Shown here piece by piece: positions 37,336-49,146 of a DNA stretch of 64,000 nucleotides; the stretch's first letter is position 1; every line of letters begins with the position of its first letter. Both the position numbers and the translations under genes were made by a program. Location: assembly GCA_003999685.1 (NCBI GenBank), contig CP021223.1, forward strand, positions 124,001 through 188,000. Reading direction: 5' to 3'. Source of the DNA: Taiwanofungus camphoratus (taxonomy: Eukaryota > Basidiomycota > Agaricomycetes > Polyporales > Taiwanofungaceae). The notes under the pieces were generated by a model, which was given only the letters and a program-made list of their open reading frames with translations, made no database searches and was not told the DNA's origin.

Positions 37336-39770
37336 GAGGATGAAAGTATATTCGCGCTGGCAATTGAGCCAATGTTGCGACTGCTTTAATGGGGGGAATC
37401 GTGGTACGAAAGCAAGGGGTGGGTCAATAAGAGGCGCTTGAGAAGAGAGAATCGGGACCTGGTCGGAATATAGTATGCGAAGGCAGTGATATACGGGTCC
37501 TTATGAAGAAGGCACGTATGACACCGAGTGACTAGTACGCAACAAACTTAGACAAGGCGCTCTGGCTCTTGACTCGAGCTGATGAGCGAGTCCGCACGAT
37601 GCTGAGGGTACGCGTCAGCTACAATGCTGTCGGGCGCCCCATGCGACTGCTCTCGCAAGCAGGAAACGTGTATGGGAACGTGGTCCGCCTAATCTCCCTG
37701 GCGCCCACTCCAGCGCTTAGCCGAGCTCCGGGTGGCACCGCCTAACCCGCCGTCCTTCGAGGACTCCGAGTCACTTCGTCCTCATCATCGCTTCAGCTGC
37801 CAGCTATACCATCTTTCGCTTTGCCGCACTGCAGCAACGGCCTCCCGCACCGCCCAGGCGGCAAGGGCAGGGCAGTCGCCCTCGCAGAATGTGCCATTTG
37901 TGTGGACCGGACCCCCGGACCCGACTTGACTATGGGAGCATTGATTGATCATAACGTCAATGATACCATGATGTATATGAGGCTCTCATTTCGTGAGCAT
38001 CGACTTCCTATACGACGTCAGATGCTGCGAGGCTATACGGTCCACACTTCGTGATCGTGCGCCAACTGACTCCGACTTCGAGAGCGAGTCAAGGCTGCCC
38101 TGGACAACGCCTTGACACAAGCATCCCAGTCATGGCCCTGTTATATGATCGGCCTCATCAGAGAAATGTTATACTCTCGTGAAGTGATGTGTCCACACTG
38201 TTAGAAGAGAACGGCCGCTTATTTTGACAGGAAGGGGCAGGCTATCTCACGGAAGCGTGGGCGTGGCAGAACACGGTGTCATTTCCATGCTTCTCCTATT
38301 CACCATGAGATTCTCGTTTGAGCGGGGTAATGACAACCTTAATGCATGATTCGACATGTGGTACAATATTGACCAGTGATGACGGCAAAGGGATTGAAGT
38401 CATATCAGATTACATTAAGTCTCACTCGACCTGAATTTTTCACCATGCAAAACCAACTTTCTGTATTTCACCTAACACAATCACGAAGGGGTAGAATTGG
38501 CACGAACCTGAGGATTTACCAAAGTAGGAAAGTGTGTAACCAAATTTGGAAGTTGAGATCTAGAAGGTGGAAGGACACACAAGTGGCAAGTTTGCGGACT
38601 AGGGAAAGACTACAATGACGTTGCAGAGCTCTAACACGGTAACCAAGAATGCTATTTATCATAGCGAGGTTAAATATACCATGTGATTTAATCGTGTACA
38701 CGCCTTATCGCCAAGGAGCCGAAGCCAAAGGCAGGTGTGAACTGAATAAGAAGCCTCTATTACATGTAAGCCTTTGCGAGCTTGGCCTGAAGATCTCGTA
38801 ACGACTATCTTCTCTGCCCATAAGCTACGAAATGGGTCCGTCTTATGTGTAGGGCAAAAAATCCCGGGTCAGTCAAATTTTGCAACGAAGGAAACAAAGT
38901 GCTTGATACTCGTCTCCGGTTCAATGAGCTCTCAGGAACACAGGCGCTACATTGGGACATCTCCAACTTTGATAGACAAGCTTTACCTCGTGATGAACAA
39001 ACTCAATCACCTCAGCAGCATTTGTGGCAGTCATAACACCCATGTCAAGATGAAACTGCCACGCCCCCTCCATGCGGAGAACGCGTGAACAATGATAACT
39101 TCACCGACATTCTTCGGAACCTCGGAGGCATTCATAGATTCCTTCCACAAACGAGCGTGAAGCCTATTCAAAGGTAAGCGTACAGGTCAAAAAAGAAACT
39201 AGCACCGTACACAAAATCGATGATGTAATCGTTGTGAATCTTCGGTGTTTAATCGTGCTATTGTGAACAATGCAATTGGAGGTGCATACAGTGCATAATC
39301 ACGCACATGCGCCATTCCGGAATTTAATTGGCTCGGATCCGAACATGTAACCTTGTATGATAGACTCTTAACCTGACCTTGTGGTGCTCGACCACATCAA
39401 TGAGCATACGAGGCTTCTGGAGAGGTATCGCTATGGATACTGAACAGTGTCATCTTGTTTTAAGCTATCGCCTGCCTGCGCGGCAATCTAATAAGTGCAC
39501 CATGCCTTATGACTTGGACGGTACATGGAAATAAGAATATCCTGTGACGACACGCTTTAGAAAAGGTCTTACTAACACAGAAAGAAGTCCCCATATGTGA
39601 ATGGAGCGCTGATATCCCGAGAATAAGAATACGTTAATTCCTGCAAAGAAAACATCCCGAGGTGTGCGTCGAGACCACCGAGCTATTGTACACGGACGAT
39701 ATATCAAATACAACTCAACGTAAGATCACATGAAGGAACAATTTACAAGCGGAGATTCTGCCAACGGTGA
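37336..39770. other. Intergenic, no gene recognised
   Basis: About 2.4 kb without a supportable gene. Frames at 37732-37929, 38376-38618 and 38774-39088 are short and lack motifs. The region near 37336 should contain the BCS1-like promoter. Confidence 0.5.
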
Positions 39771-40449
39771 TTATAAGTTCAATGCCTGAGTCTCCTGGAT
39801 GGAAGCGGATGAGGACCCTGTGGGGGCTGGCAGGTCGGTGACTTTTCCTATGACGTTGTAACGTTTCCTGAATATTCGGCAAATGCAAGGGCACATCGGA
39901 AATGAGTCGTGGAGCTTCGCGAACAAAAAGGAACTGTACGCACGAGAAGAAATCATGCCAATCGTTGAGGGTCTTAAGATCGTTCTCGGACAGGGTGCTG
40001 TAATCTGGGATAGCATCCTCTTCCTTCAAACTGGACATGCCAAGCGCCTTCGACGCGTCCTTCCCCGCAAAGAGGTTGTACGTCTTCCCCTTGCCATACG
40101 TATCGCGCTTATGCGTGACATCGAATACCGTCCCTGCCGAAGATACGACTGGGTGAGCGCAGATGCCTGCGATAGGTAGCGCGCACTGACCTTTGATAGC
40201 GACGTAGATGGGTTTCGCACCATCTGACCCGTCGTACTGCTTCAGCTCCTCGAGCGTGAAGGGGTCGTCCTTTGGCGGCGCGAGATCAGTCCTGGCAGGC
40301 TGCATAATGGATTTCGGCTGCTGCTCTTGCGTTTCCGCTGCTACGGTGCTGACTGCCCACGCGATAGGAGTTGAAGAGTGTGAGAGCACCCGAAAGATAT
40401 ATACCAAAGGCAGAACGAAGGCAAGTACGACTACCAGTGTTCCGATCAT
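39771..40449 (-). CDS. DAP1: Dap1/MAPR-type cytochrome b5-like haem-binding protein
   Basis: Three exons: 40449-40191, 40133-39944 and 39867-39771, giving 181 residues. The start is the first ATG before the membrane segment; the frame stays open a few codons upstream without an ATG. An N-terminal transmembrane helix ('MIGTLVVVLAFVLPLVYIF') is followed by a polar linker. The MAPR domain is 'FTLEELKQYDG', 'KPIYVAIKGTVFDVT' and 'YGKGKTYNLFAGKDASKALG', where the Tyr residues bind haem, then 'WHDFFSKRYNVIGKVTDLP'. Family members in the ER membrane bind haem and support cytochrome P450 enzymes, especially Erg11 in sterol synthesis. The short C-terminal tail is Ser/Pro-rich. It is divergent from an unknown gene starting at 40993. 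Confidence 0.92.
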
Positions 40450-40992
40450 AGCTTGCAGGCTACCAATCAGTGTCACTTGAATGATAACACGGCAATCGCC
40501 GGGGTGGCTCGCAGTCGACCACAGGATGAGATTTCCGATATTTCTGACACAGTGAAAAGATTATCAAAATGTTTTTGTGAATATTTTTACCACCATGAAA
40601 AGATTGAGAAGAGATTGTAAACAACTGCTAAATATGGTGAAAATATAATAAAGAGCACAATATCTTTTCACTACACGTTGTCGCTAAAACAGTTTCCCCC
40701 ACTATCTTTTGGAGCAAAATATCAGAAACCTCATCCTGTGGACAGCAAAGTCGATGAGCTTCAATTGTTAATAGTTGAATTCCACTTTGCACATGTAGAA
40801 TTCCCAATCGCTTTTATGTCAATGCAACATGAATTTGATTAGACATAGGTGCTAAGTAATGCAATAAACTTGGACGCGGACAAAGCAATCCTGCCGTTCA
40901 GAATATAAAATGACCGTGGCTGTGGCGCTTTTCCATCTGCCGCCTGCAACATATCGTCTGCCCTCTATACAACTTGACTGGGTGACTTGATC
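40450..40992. promoter_or_regulatory. AT-rich divergent promoter region
   Basis: 543 bp between the Dap1 gene (-) and the gene at 40993 (+), visibly richer in A+T than the surroundings, with several related AAAAGATTAT/ATGAAAAGATT words at about 40555-40625. Near the + strand gene the sequence AATATAAAATGACC (about 40902) may act as its TATA region. Confidence 0.45.
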
Positions 40993-41700
40993 ATGCATCC
41001 ATCATTTGCCGTTCCTATATACGAGCCTTCACCATATGTCTTCTCCGGCCTCACCTTGGATCAGCTACCTTTGCTCGCAAGATACTACTTGGCTGATATT
41101 GCCGAGGTCCTTCCTCCAGCTCTATACGAACCGGAGCTCCTTGCAGCTAGACGGTCGCAGCTCGCCCTTGCTCTATTCCGGAGCTTGCAAGGCGTGGATA
41201 TGGCTCTGGTAGAACGACGGCAAGATGCACGAAGGACAGCAGCCCAACGCCCCGACGAAACAGTGGAACAGTGGCGACAAAGGACAGAAGAACAAGACAA
41301 GGAACGCATCGAGACCGTTGTAGATGTACTCCTACCTGAACGACAGATGCTACTAGACGAGTTCATGATCAAGCTTGACACCCTTGTGTGGGTCGAAATG
41401 GAGGGGCAGACAGGCAGCAGCAGGCGCAGTGTCCAAGAGCAGCAAGTGTACCGCGACGAGATTTGTGCTCCGATCCTCGAGTATACAAATAAAGCGCTTA
41501 TAGCCTTGGACGAGGCCGTCATGGCGAAGACCACGGAGATGGAGCAGCATATGTCTGCGGGAAAGCAGGAATTGTCTCTGAGAACACATGATCGGAAAGG
41601 ACAGGAGCCGCACAAACCGAGTCCTCGTGTGCGTTTACCGCGCAGGCATGGGACACGGTCTACAAAGCAAGGAAAGTCCCCTGAAGGAAGCCACTCTTGA
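40993..41700 (+). CDS. Hypothetical helical protein
   Basis: Single open frame of 235 codons from the ATG at 40993. I do not recognise the family. The N-terminal 40 residues ('FAVPIYEPSPYVFSGLTLDQ') are hydrophobic and aromatic. The middle is strongly helical and charged ('ARRTAAQRPDETVEQWRQRT', 'EEQDKERIETVVDVLLPERQ'), compatible with a coiled coil. The last 45 residues are basic and Ser/Pro-rich and could be a disordered or nuclear-targeting tail. No signal peptide or cofactor motif is seen. A small 3' intron cannot be excluded. Confidence 0.6.
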   Translation: MHPSFAVPIYEPSPYVFSGLTLDQLPLLARYYLADIAEVLPPALYEPELLAARRSQLALALFRSLQGVDMALVERRQDARRTAAQRPDETVEQWRQRTEEQDKERIETVVDVLLPERQMLLDEFMIKLDTLVWVEMEGQTGSSRRSVQEQQVYRDEICAPILEYTNKALIALDEAVMAKTTEMEQHMSAGKQELSLRTHDRKGQEPHKPSPRVRLPRRHGTRSTKQGKSPEGSHS

Positions 41701-42025
41701 AGCCACTCTTGAAAATTCAACAGTTATAAGAAAAAGTCCAGAGCGTAGTGTCAGCATCGCGCCAGTCCAAACCTTGCAGAGAAGTAAAGAACGCTTCCCA
41801 CATTTGCTCGCGGTAGTCGCCCACTTTTGTATCGTGTTGTAGGATCAATAGTATGCTATTCAATGAGATGAACGTAAAATTCGTTCCTAGCTGCGAGTCC
41901 GTACAGAGACCTCGCGAAATGTTGTGGCTGGAAGGGGTAAGCTGAGAGCAGTGGCAAAGACTTATTTGTTCGTGTTTGACAACCGCCCTTATACTACAAC
42001 ACTGGCTTGTACTACTTTTCGAAGT
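41701..42025. other. Short intergenic region before the API5-like gene
   Basis: 325 bp between two genes on the same strand; holds the API5-like promoter. No motif stands out. Confidence 0.5.
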
Positions 42026-44568
42026 ATGGAAGAGCGAAGCCAGACAGAGCAAGAAAGGGATATCCGAGAGCTTTTGCGGCGAGCTGAGCGTAGCCCAGTG
42101 AAGACGTCTACTCTGGTGAGTCCACTGCTTTGTATTTCATTTTCTGACCTAACCTTTTACCGTGGGCAGAGGAGGGATGCGCTCAAGCGACTCATCGACC
42201 TTGCCCATTCCCCTTATCCTAACTTAAAACTCATCGCGGCCACGAACCTCAAGCATTTCATCAAAGACTTCCCTGATTTTGAGGATGACGCCATTAATGC
42301 TGTGTATGATTTATGCGAAGACCAAGTCTCCAAGGTGCGACCAAGCCCGTTGTCTTAGGTGTACGGTTCACTAAACGTCCAGACTTAAAGGTCCGAATCA
42401 GCGGATATGCTGCTATCGTCGATGTTTCAAGGGAGCAACATAAATGGGTAAAGAGGAACGCAGATGTGTTGGTTCAGCTTCTTCAAAGTGGTGAGTCTGC
42501 AGAAGTATCACTCCCTCCTGTATTGGCTTGTACTCCTGGTTCAACACCTTTTTTTTTTCCTTCTGCCCGTTCCGTTATGTTCCTGTTGTAGGCCAAAAGT
42601 TGTTTCGATGGCTTCTGGACTGAATAGATAGGAAGAAATTGACGTCCATCTTACCTTTATTTCTGAACGTTAAGAGCTGAACTAATGCACCTCGCTGACA
42701 GATGAGCCCGAGGAAGTCATGTTCGTCAAGAGAGCTCTTGCTCAACATCTCGATATGGATCCTACTGTCACATTAGGTGTCCTATGTGATCAAGTTGTGC
42801 CATCAGATGAGCCGTTGGATGATGAAGAGCAATCCATCCGGGACAGGCTACGCTCGCTAGTGCTTGCCTTTGTCACAGGCGAAGCAAAGCGAGCTATAGT
42901 GGAACGGCATACAAGTACCCCTGGTGGTCCGGCCGATGAAGCTCTCGTCAGCGGATTACTGAAGGTACAGTTTTGACTCTGATAATGCCGTTCCAGATAC
43001 CATTGACACGTGTTTAAACACAGGCCGTTAGCAAGTTGGCACCTGCCGATACCGACATCATTGTGAAAGAGATCCTTCTTTCCTTGCCTTCGTTCAAACC
43101 ATTCTCCGATCGAGGCAAACAGCTCCTCGGAGTTGTTATTGACCGGGCGAAGTCTACCATAAAGACAGACCTTCCTCCAGGAAGCGAACGGTCATCATTG
43201 GAAAATACGCGATATTATCTTGATCTGGCCTCGTTTATCGTTGTCGACAAATGTCTCACGCAACCTTCTCAGCTATTGCGTTTCTATTTCACTTCACTCA
43301 TGCCCAAGATGATATTTTTGAGACTTAATGAGGATGCCCAAACCCTTGTGATGTCTAATACTGCTGCTCTACTCTCTGCGAGTGAGCAAAATGGCCCGGA
43401 AGGACGAAGGGAAAACAGTGGCTCGCCGGAGGATATGTTATTGCGAAAGCAAGTCCCGGCAGCTCTGTTACAGGTACGGTGACGGGGTCTTGCCATGTCT
43501 TCTGTGCTCAAGGCTGTTTTATTTAGCTTTTCTCTGAAGTAAATATTGGTGACCGTAGGCCATGGGCGGCCTGCCAAACATTACTACGCGCTTGTCTTCG
43601 TGTAAGCCTATCATATTGTGTTGTGAATCTTGCTGACCGTTGTGTTTACCGTTCTAGCTTAAAGATGAATCAGAATGGACAGTTCCATCTTATCTGATGG
43701 CCAGCCTGCGTAGCATCCAGACACTGGTGGAGACACAGGGGCAACAATTAAAAGTGGATGATATGCAAGATATCCAAAGCCTCATTAGGGTTCGCAATGG
43801 GCCGTCTTTCGTTTTCGCCGTCTGTGTCCAACGTTCCTCTCTTCTCTGTTTGAGCAGTCACTTCTTCAGCCTGCCGTCAAGCCGGCGCCGCCGGGGCCCT
43901 CAACGTCATCGGCAGCTAACACTGACATTTCAAAAGGTATGAGTAGCAGCAAAAGTAATTTCAGAAACGATCGTCGCATCATGAATGTCAAGCGCAAGTA
44001 CGGAGATCTTGTCGTATCTCTGCCTCCTCGACCTCCAACCGCCATCGAGACAACACCTGGTGGAGGGCAGTCTCTCCCCTCAGGTCATCATACAGAACGA
44101 CAACGACAGCACACGCCGCAAGCTCGCCAGCGATCTTCTACTGTAACAACACACGGGTATACACAAAACGGACATCAATCCTTCGCAGATGATCAACCCC
44201 GAGCTGCAAAGCGGGCTAAGAAAGGTGGTGGAAGTGAAGAGAGTAGAGATATTCCATCGTTGTTGAGCCGTATGACATCCTCCACGCCACCAAACGCGAG
44301 TCCAGCACCAGAACACACCCAGAAGCCGTTGGCGGCCAAGCGCCGGCCTACATATGCACGATCAGATCAAGACTTCCACGATCCGGATAAGGATCCAGTG
44401 GGAGGCTATAGTATCAAAGGTGCAGCGAAGGCGACCAATCGCAGTTCCCCTCCGGGAGATAGCCTGCCCTTGCGATCGTCCTTACTAGACAGGATGCAGG
44501 ATGATGATGCTGCTTGGGAGGCAGGAGGGCCAAAGAGGAAGAGATGGATTAAGACATTTAGTGACTAA
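42026..44568 (+). CDS. API5-like HEAT-repeat nuclear protein
   Basis: Eight exons: 42026-42115, 42170-42334, 42391-42490, 42702-42964, 43024-43473, 43527-43601, 43658-43789 and 43858-44568, giving 661 residues with all phases consistent. The N-terminal half is an all-helical repeat resembling the apoptosis-inhibitor-5 domain: 'NLKLIAATNLKHFIKDFPDF' then 'DDAINAVYDLCEDQVSKVRI', 'NADVLVQLLQSDEPEEVMFV' and 'LARYL'-type helices after it, plus 'RRPWAACQTLLRACLRLK'. The C-terminal part is disordered, with 'RIMNVKRKYGDLV', a basic 'RAAKRAKKGG' nuclear signal and 'PKRKRWIKTFSD' at the end. Animal API5 is a nuclear scaffold linked to mRNA export, transcription and survival; in fungi the role is undefined. 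Assignment rests on the repeat pattern, so a related HEAT-repeat family (such as symplekin-like) remains possible. Confidence 0.85.
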
Positions 44569-44878
44569 TGGCCATGTGTTGTACTTCCGGCCTGCTTGCG
44601 CTTCATAGTATTTTACTTCGATGAATCAGACTTGCACATTGCCGGGTAATGAATACATCGAGGTCTGTCGTCGGCTACACTTTCATCGCTAAGGAATGAC
44701 GGGCGCTTCACCTCCGACTCTATTCTTGGTGACCGCGTCACCGCCAGGCTGGCCTGCAAGTTGATAAAAACTTGTCATAATTGTAGACAGGAGTACGCCG
44801 CCCTATACACCCTTGTGCAGCACGTGTGTGCTTACTGTATTATCATGCATGTCCTCGACAGTCGTTGAAGAGAATACG
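44569..44878. other. Convergent 3' intergenic region
   Basis: 310 bp between the ends of the API5-like and cysteine synthase genes. No feature is recognised. Confidence 0.6.
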
Positions 44879-47228
44879 TTATTGTATATATGGCTGCGCT
44901 AGCAAATCATCCACGATGTGCGTGTCAACGGGGATTTGCGCACGATGCAAGTAGTCGTCATTCCTAAGCATGCTTTATAGCGTCTCGATCACGAGAAATG
45001 AATAATGATTAAGACGTACCAGAACTAGTCGCATTGAGAAGACGCAATCATGATCGTGGTATGTGTGAAGAGGGACTTTGAACTCACCTTCGAGTAATGT
45101 CTGCTTCCGGAATCACACCTAACATGCAAAAAACACGGTCACAATTGCGAATCAATGGGCTCTGGTAATGCATCCTCACAATATGGTCACGATTGTCTGA
45201 CCCTCCTTCCAGCCCATGTGCCTCGCGAGCTTCACACACGCGACGAGGTTACATGCGCTGCTGGAGCCGAGGAACAGACCGTCATTGAGGACAAGATAAC
45301 GCGACATGGCGACTGCTTCAGCATCGGTGATACTGTAAAAAGGACCGTGAAGCCAGACCACGTCCGGAGTGTCATGGCACGCCGATGATATATCTGGGTT
45401 GTTTGACTTGCCGGAATGCATCATCGATGATGGGCAGTGCGAGCTCTATGTTCTTCGTCAAACGATTTATTCCTCTACGAGTCGTTGAAATCGTCAATCT
45501 GTATACCCCTGCCAAAATGCCACAGTCACGCACATCCCTTCGACAACAGTGTCTACTTGATGTCGTCTTTTTGTGCCTTCCGCTTCCTTCCGATCAAACA
45601 AGACGCCATACTTTACCTAATAATGAATCAACAACTGTGTCTTCTCGCCTTTGACAAGGCCTCACCTTGTTGTATAGCCCACTGCCTTCAGGATCGGATA
45701 GCACAACTAGGATATCTTCACGCATTGATTTCAAGAACTGGCCAATGCCCGCAATCGTCCCTCCGGTGCCTTCGTCTGAGTAAGTTCCATGAGTAAAAGT
45801 GGTGCACGGGTATGCGCTTACCAGCTCCAGAGATGAAGGCATCGATCTTTCCATTCGTCTGCCGCCATATTTCTGGACCAGTACCGTCAAAATGAGCCTC
45901 ATAATTACTGCGGTTCTGTGTTTATAATAATCAATACATACTTCTGTGTTCTGCGAAGCTACATGCGCACCTCAAATTGGTCTGCAAAAAAACCTCTAGG
46001 TTTGGTCCTGAGCTCTTCTTCTTCTCTTGCAGACATAACGGCTTGCTCTTCACCCAAGGCTCCCGTGGCAGTAGTGGAGACAAGTACTGAAGTACTCGGG
46101 GTTGGTAACAAGTGTGCTCGAGGAAGCAAAGCTCGTTTGGAGTCCATGCTATCTAATCCGAAATTTGCGGCACGTTCACGGGCAAGATTCTTTTCGCAGG
46201 TGAAGCGTCCGGTCCAGTCTTAAAGCTCTGCACTTATATCATAATGCCTAGATCAACTTACCACGAACTGCGCAGCACACAAATAAAGTTTGATCTTAAT
46301 GGGGACTTTGAGCCGTCAAAGGGCTACATATAAAACGCACCTGTTTCTTGTCAACGATACTGACAGGCCTTACCCTCTGTACCTCAGCGCCGAGGGCGAG
46401 GAGAGCTTTGACTTTTTCCTCCGCGACATCGTCTGGCATAATTATTGCTATTAACGCAAGCACAAGGCATCAACCGGCAGTCATATGAACAATGGCAGTT
46501 TTCCCTACTAGCTTCATAACCCCTACGGTCCCTCGTTAATGTCATAATTGAAGTAATCCTGAACACCCGCTCACCTAGCGCGGGCGACAGTAGCAATGGA
46601 AATGCCAGTGGATCCGACTGTTCCTTCAAATATTCTGGAGCCAGTATGTGGATGTAAGAGGCCCTGGCTTTCCGCATCGTCTATCACTACGACGAGAAAA
46701 ATCCTGGTCAATCGATGAATGCGCACGAGAACGAACCTAAGCCCACTTTGCAAGGCGACACGGTCTTTAACGCTGCCTCCAGGATTGAGGAACTGGATCA
46801 ATATGATCAATATAACCCAGTACTACTTATTTCCTCGACGACTATATCCTGACCTCTGCCTTCCCGAGAATCTCCACCCCTAAGGCATCGCTTAACGAAT
46901 TTATTCTCACTAAAGGCGTATTCCCTATGTTGATGGCTAGCGTTACAATCGACGAAAGGTTTCGGTTCTCATAAGGGGAATGGTACTGACCAATCAGTCC
47001 AGTTACCCCCTTGATGACTTCGTCACTTCTTAGTTCAATTGGACGCGCTTCAAACTGTCGTGATAGCCGTTCTCTTTTACGTTCTTGATAGTATAAGGCG
47101 ACAGAAGTTGAAGTTAAGGAAAGCGAAACCCCTATGAGGATGCCATAGAATACATGCCGAGCTGTCGAGGGGGTCGGAAGGTGTACCCAAGAAGGTAAAT
47201 GTAGATATGAGAGCCACGAAGGGTGCAT
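44879..47228 (-). CDS. Membrane-anchored cysteine synthase (PLP; Mcy1/Cys12-like)
   Basis: Sixteen exons: 47228-46991, 46924-46854, 46792-46747, 46686-46575, 46522-46509 (14 nt), 46447-46341, 46267-46262 (6 nt), 46189-45971, 45915-45822, 45769-45666, 45616-45534, 45474-45412, 45332-45180, 45118-45088, 45024-45020 (5 nt) and 44963-44879. Every phase closes and the product is 476 residues. The enzyme is a fold-type II PLP protein making cysteine from O-acetylserine or a related substrate. An N-terminal membrane helix ('HVFYGILIGVSLSLTSTSVA') matches the outer-mitochondrial-membrane Mcy1 group. 'GNTPLVRINSLSD' starts the fold, 'FLNPGGSVKDRVAL' contains the PLP Lys, 'EGTVGSTGISIA' is the substrate loop, 'GAGTGGTIAGIG' binds phosphate, and 'DGLFLGSSSACN' and 'ILCDSGSRHYSKFW' follow. 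A 40-residue insert after 'GLDSMDS' is unusual. The intron after 45412 is GC-AG. Short exons are supported by restored family motifs (GYEA-TIIMPDD, KQ-FV-NLARERA, SK-FW-NDDY). Confidence 0.95.
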
Positions 47229-48063
47229 GGCGCGCGCGACTGACTATGTCGTCCAAACCAGATTTATCTCCCCGTTCAAATGATCATGGATTAGCCTGGT
47301 GGTGGAGCCGGACTGGATTGAGCTAGATTCAGACTGCCTCGGATAGCAAACCGACTACGACACAGGCATCGAGCAAAGGCAATCGATGCCGACACAACAC
47401 ACTCGAGTTTCATCACAACTCGCAATTGCATTCCACAAATTCAATGAGACATCTTGAGATAGATTGCTCATCTGGGGGGTGAGCATTAAGGTTAGGGTTA
47501 GAACTACTTATCAACAAAAAATAAGGCCTGCCCAGCCCGAGGGCCAGAACAGGACAGGAAAATATTGCGACAGTGCATGGGCCGAAGCCCACACAAACTA
47601 CAAGCACCTTCTGAGGACAAGGTCGCCGTGCTATGAACGGCCCTCACAGCCCACAAGTCCAGGTATGTGAAGGAACTTCTGCCATCAAGGTAAGTATGCA
47701 GAATCTAACTGGCGAGGGGAAGCCTATATAGCGTGGAGATTCGCGCACGGACCATAAATGTCACGTGGATACACGCCAGGGCTTCGCTCAGCGGGCACGC
47801 ACCTGCATGCATCCCATGTCGCAATCTCATCGGTACCGGCATGTGCCAGTGCGCATCTGTCGAAGTAGAGATATCAGAAGGTAGCTGTGCCATCTTCCGA
47901 TATGTCCAACCCGTCAGACCATGGGGAGAGTTACCTTCTTCATGGCGTTTATTCAGACTGCGTGACTTGCTGATAGATACGCCCCCTTTGATCTGATTTA
48001 AGCGGCACTGCCGGTAGCCTCCACATACGATCCTTCCACTTTTCTCATCAAGGACCATACACA
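47229..48063. promoter_or_regulatory. Divergent promoter region (cysteine synthase / CoA-binding protein)
   Basis: 835 bp upstream of both genes. It contains a GGTTAGGGTTAG pair (about 47489-47502), probably chance. No gene or clear TATA box is seen. Confidence 0.45.
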
Positions 48064-48702
48064 ATGTCAGGTTCTGCGGAAACTAAGAAGGCGTTTCTTT
48101 CATCCCCCAACTTCGCCGTTGTAGGCGCGTCGAAGGATCAATCTAAGTTTGGGACGAAGGTAATTCTGAGTCTCCGAAAATGATCAGAGCAACAAGATCA
48201 GTTTGGTATCTCACAAAGGACGTGCTATTCACAGGTCCTTCAGTGGTACCTCGCACGAGATAAGCCAGTCACGCCAATCCATCCTGTAAGTTGTATTTCA
48301 GCATGTTCTTTCTCCAAATGTGGGATGCTAACCGGCTATCCAGAAAGAGAATGAGCTCGAAGGCGTATCTACTGTCCGCTCCATAGCAGACTTGCCCGAC
48401 CCCTCTCACACCTCCGTCAGCATCATCACCAATCCTAAGGTACGCTGGTATATTGGAATTCCAGCTGCCATGCCATCGGCCTTGCATTGTGAATCGCTCG
48501 ATCTAAACTTCCTTTGCAGGTCACTCTGGGCTTACTCGAACAAGTAAAGACCTTGGCGGTCCCTGCCATCTGGCTCCAACCTGGCGCAGAAGATGAAGCT
48601 GTCATCTCATACATCAAAGAGAACGGGCTTGAGGACAAGGCAATCTACGGCGGCTCGTGCATCCTGGTAGAAGGCGATGGTGTCATGAAGAGCATGCTCT
48701 GA
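48064..48702 (+). CDS. Small CoA-binding domain protein (YccU/Rossmann type)
   Basis: Four exons: 48064-48159, 48235-48285, 48344-48439 and 48520-48702, giving 141 residues. The whole protein is one CoA_binding Rossmann domain: 'NFAVVGASKDQSKFGTKVLQ' is the nucleotide-binding loop, 'VTPIHPKENELEGVSTVRSI' the second strand region, and 'AIWLQPGAEDEAVI' with 'GGSCILVEGD' the conserved end. Bacterial and fungal stand-alone members bind CoA, but their cellular role is not known. The start ATG leads directly into the domain and no targeting signal is visible. Confidence 0.92.
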
Positions 48703-49146
48703 AAGCTGAATGGATCTAAGCAATGGCATAGACTCTCCAAGATTGTAACACTTGTGTAGTTGTACCGTAGACTGTCTGTATAAGACTATAAACAATCACT
48801 GGCGAGGCTTGAAGTGGCAGATGAAAACTGGCTTACAATCGCGTCGAGTCCTATCACCGACTCGTCCATTGTACGGTCGGTCCAACGACCTTCCGCGAGG
48901 CCCGGTGAAATGTGCATTGGTGCTTATCCACAGATTGCCTAGCTCGAATGTGATTACTAAATAATATGCCAGCAATAAAGCACTCTCGAATGGTGGCGAT
49001 AATATGCGACAGCGCCTATATGCAGTCTCCATACATGAACCAACACGAATGACTAGAAGTCAGAACGATGGCACCAGCGCAAAGCATAGATAATAAGACA
49101 GATTGTGACCGGAACAAGAAGCCAATCAACGAAGCGTCACCTGCAC
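48703..49146. other. Convergent 3' intergenic region
   Basis: No gene recognised between the CoA-binding gene and the 49.1 kb gene. Confidence 0.55.

Noticed and set aside
47489-47502. GGTTAGGGTTAG, resembling the fungal telomere repeat TTAGGG
   Set aside because: Only about two units inside a promoter region; no array, so chance or a factor-binding word rather than a relic telomere.
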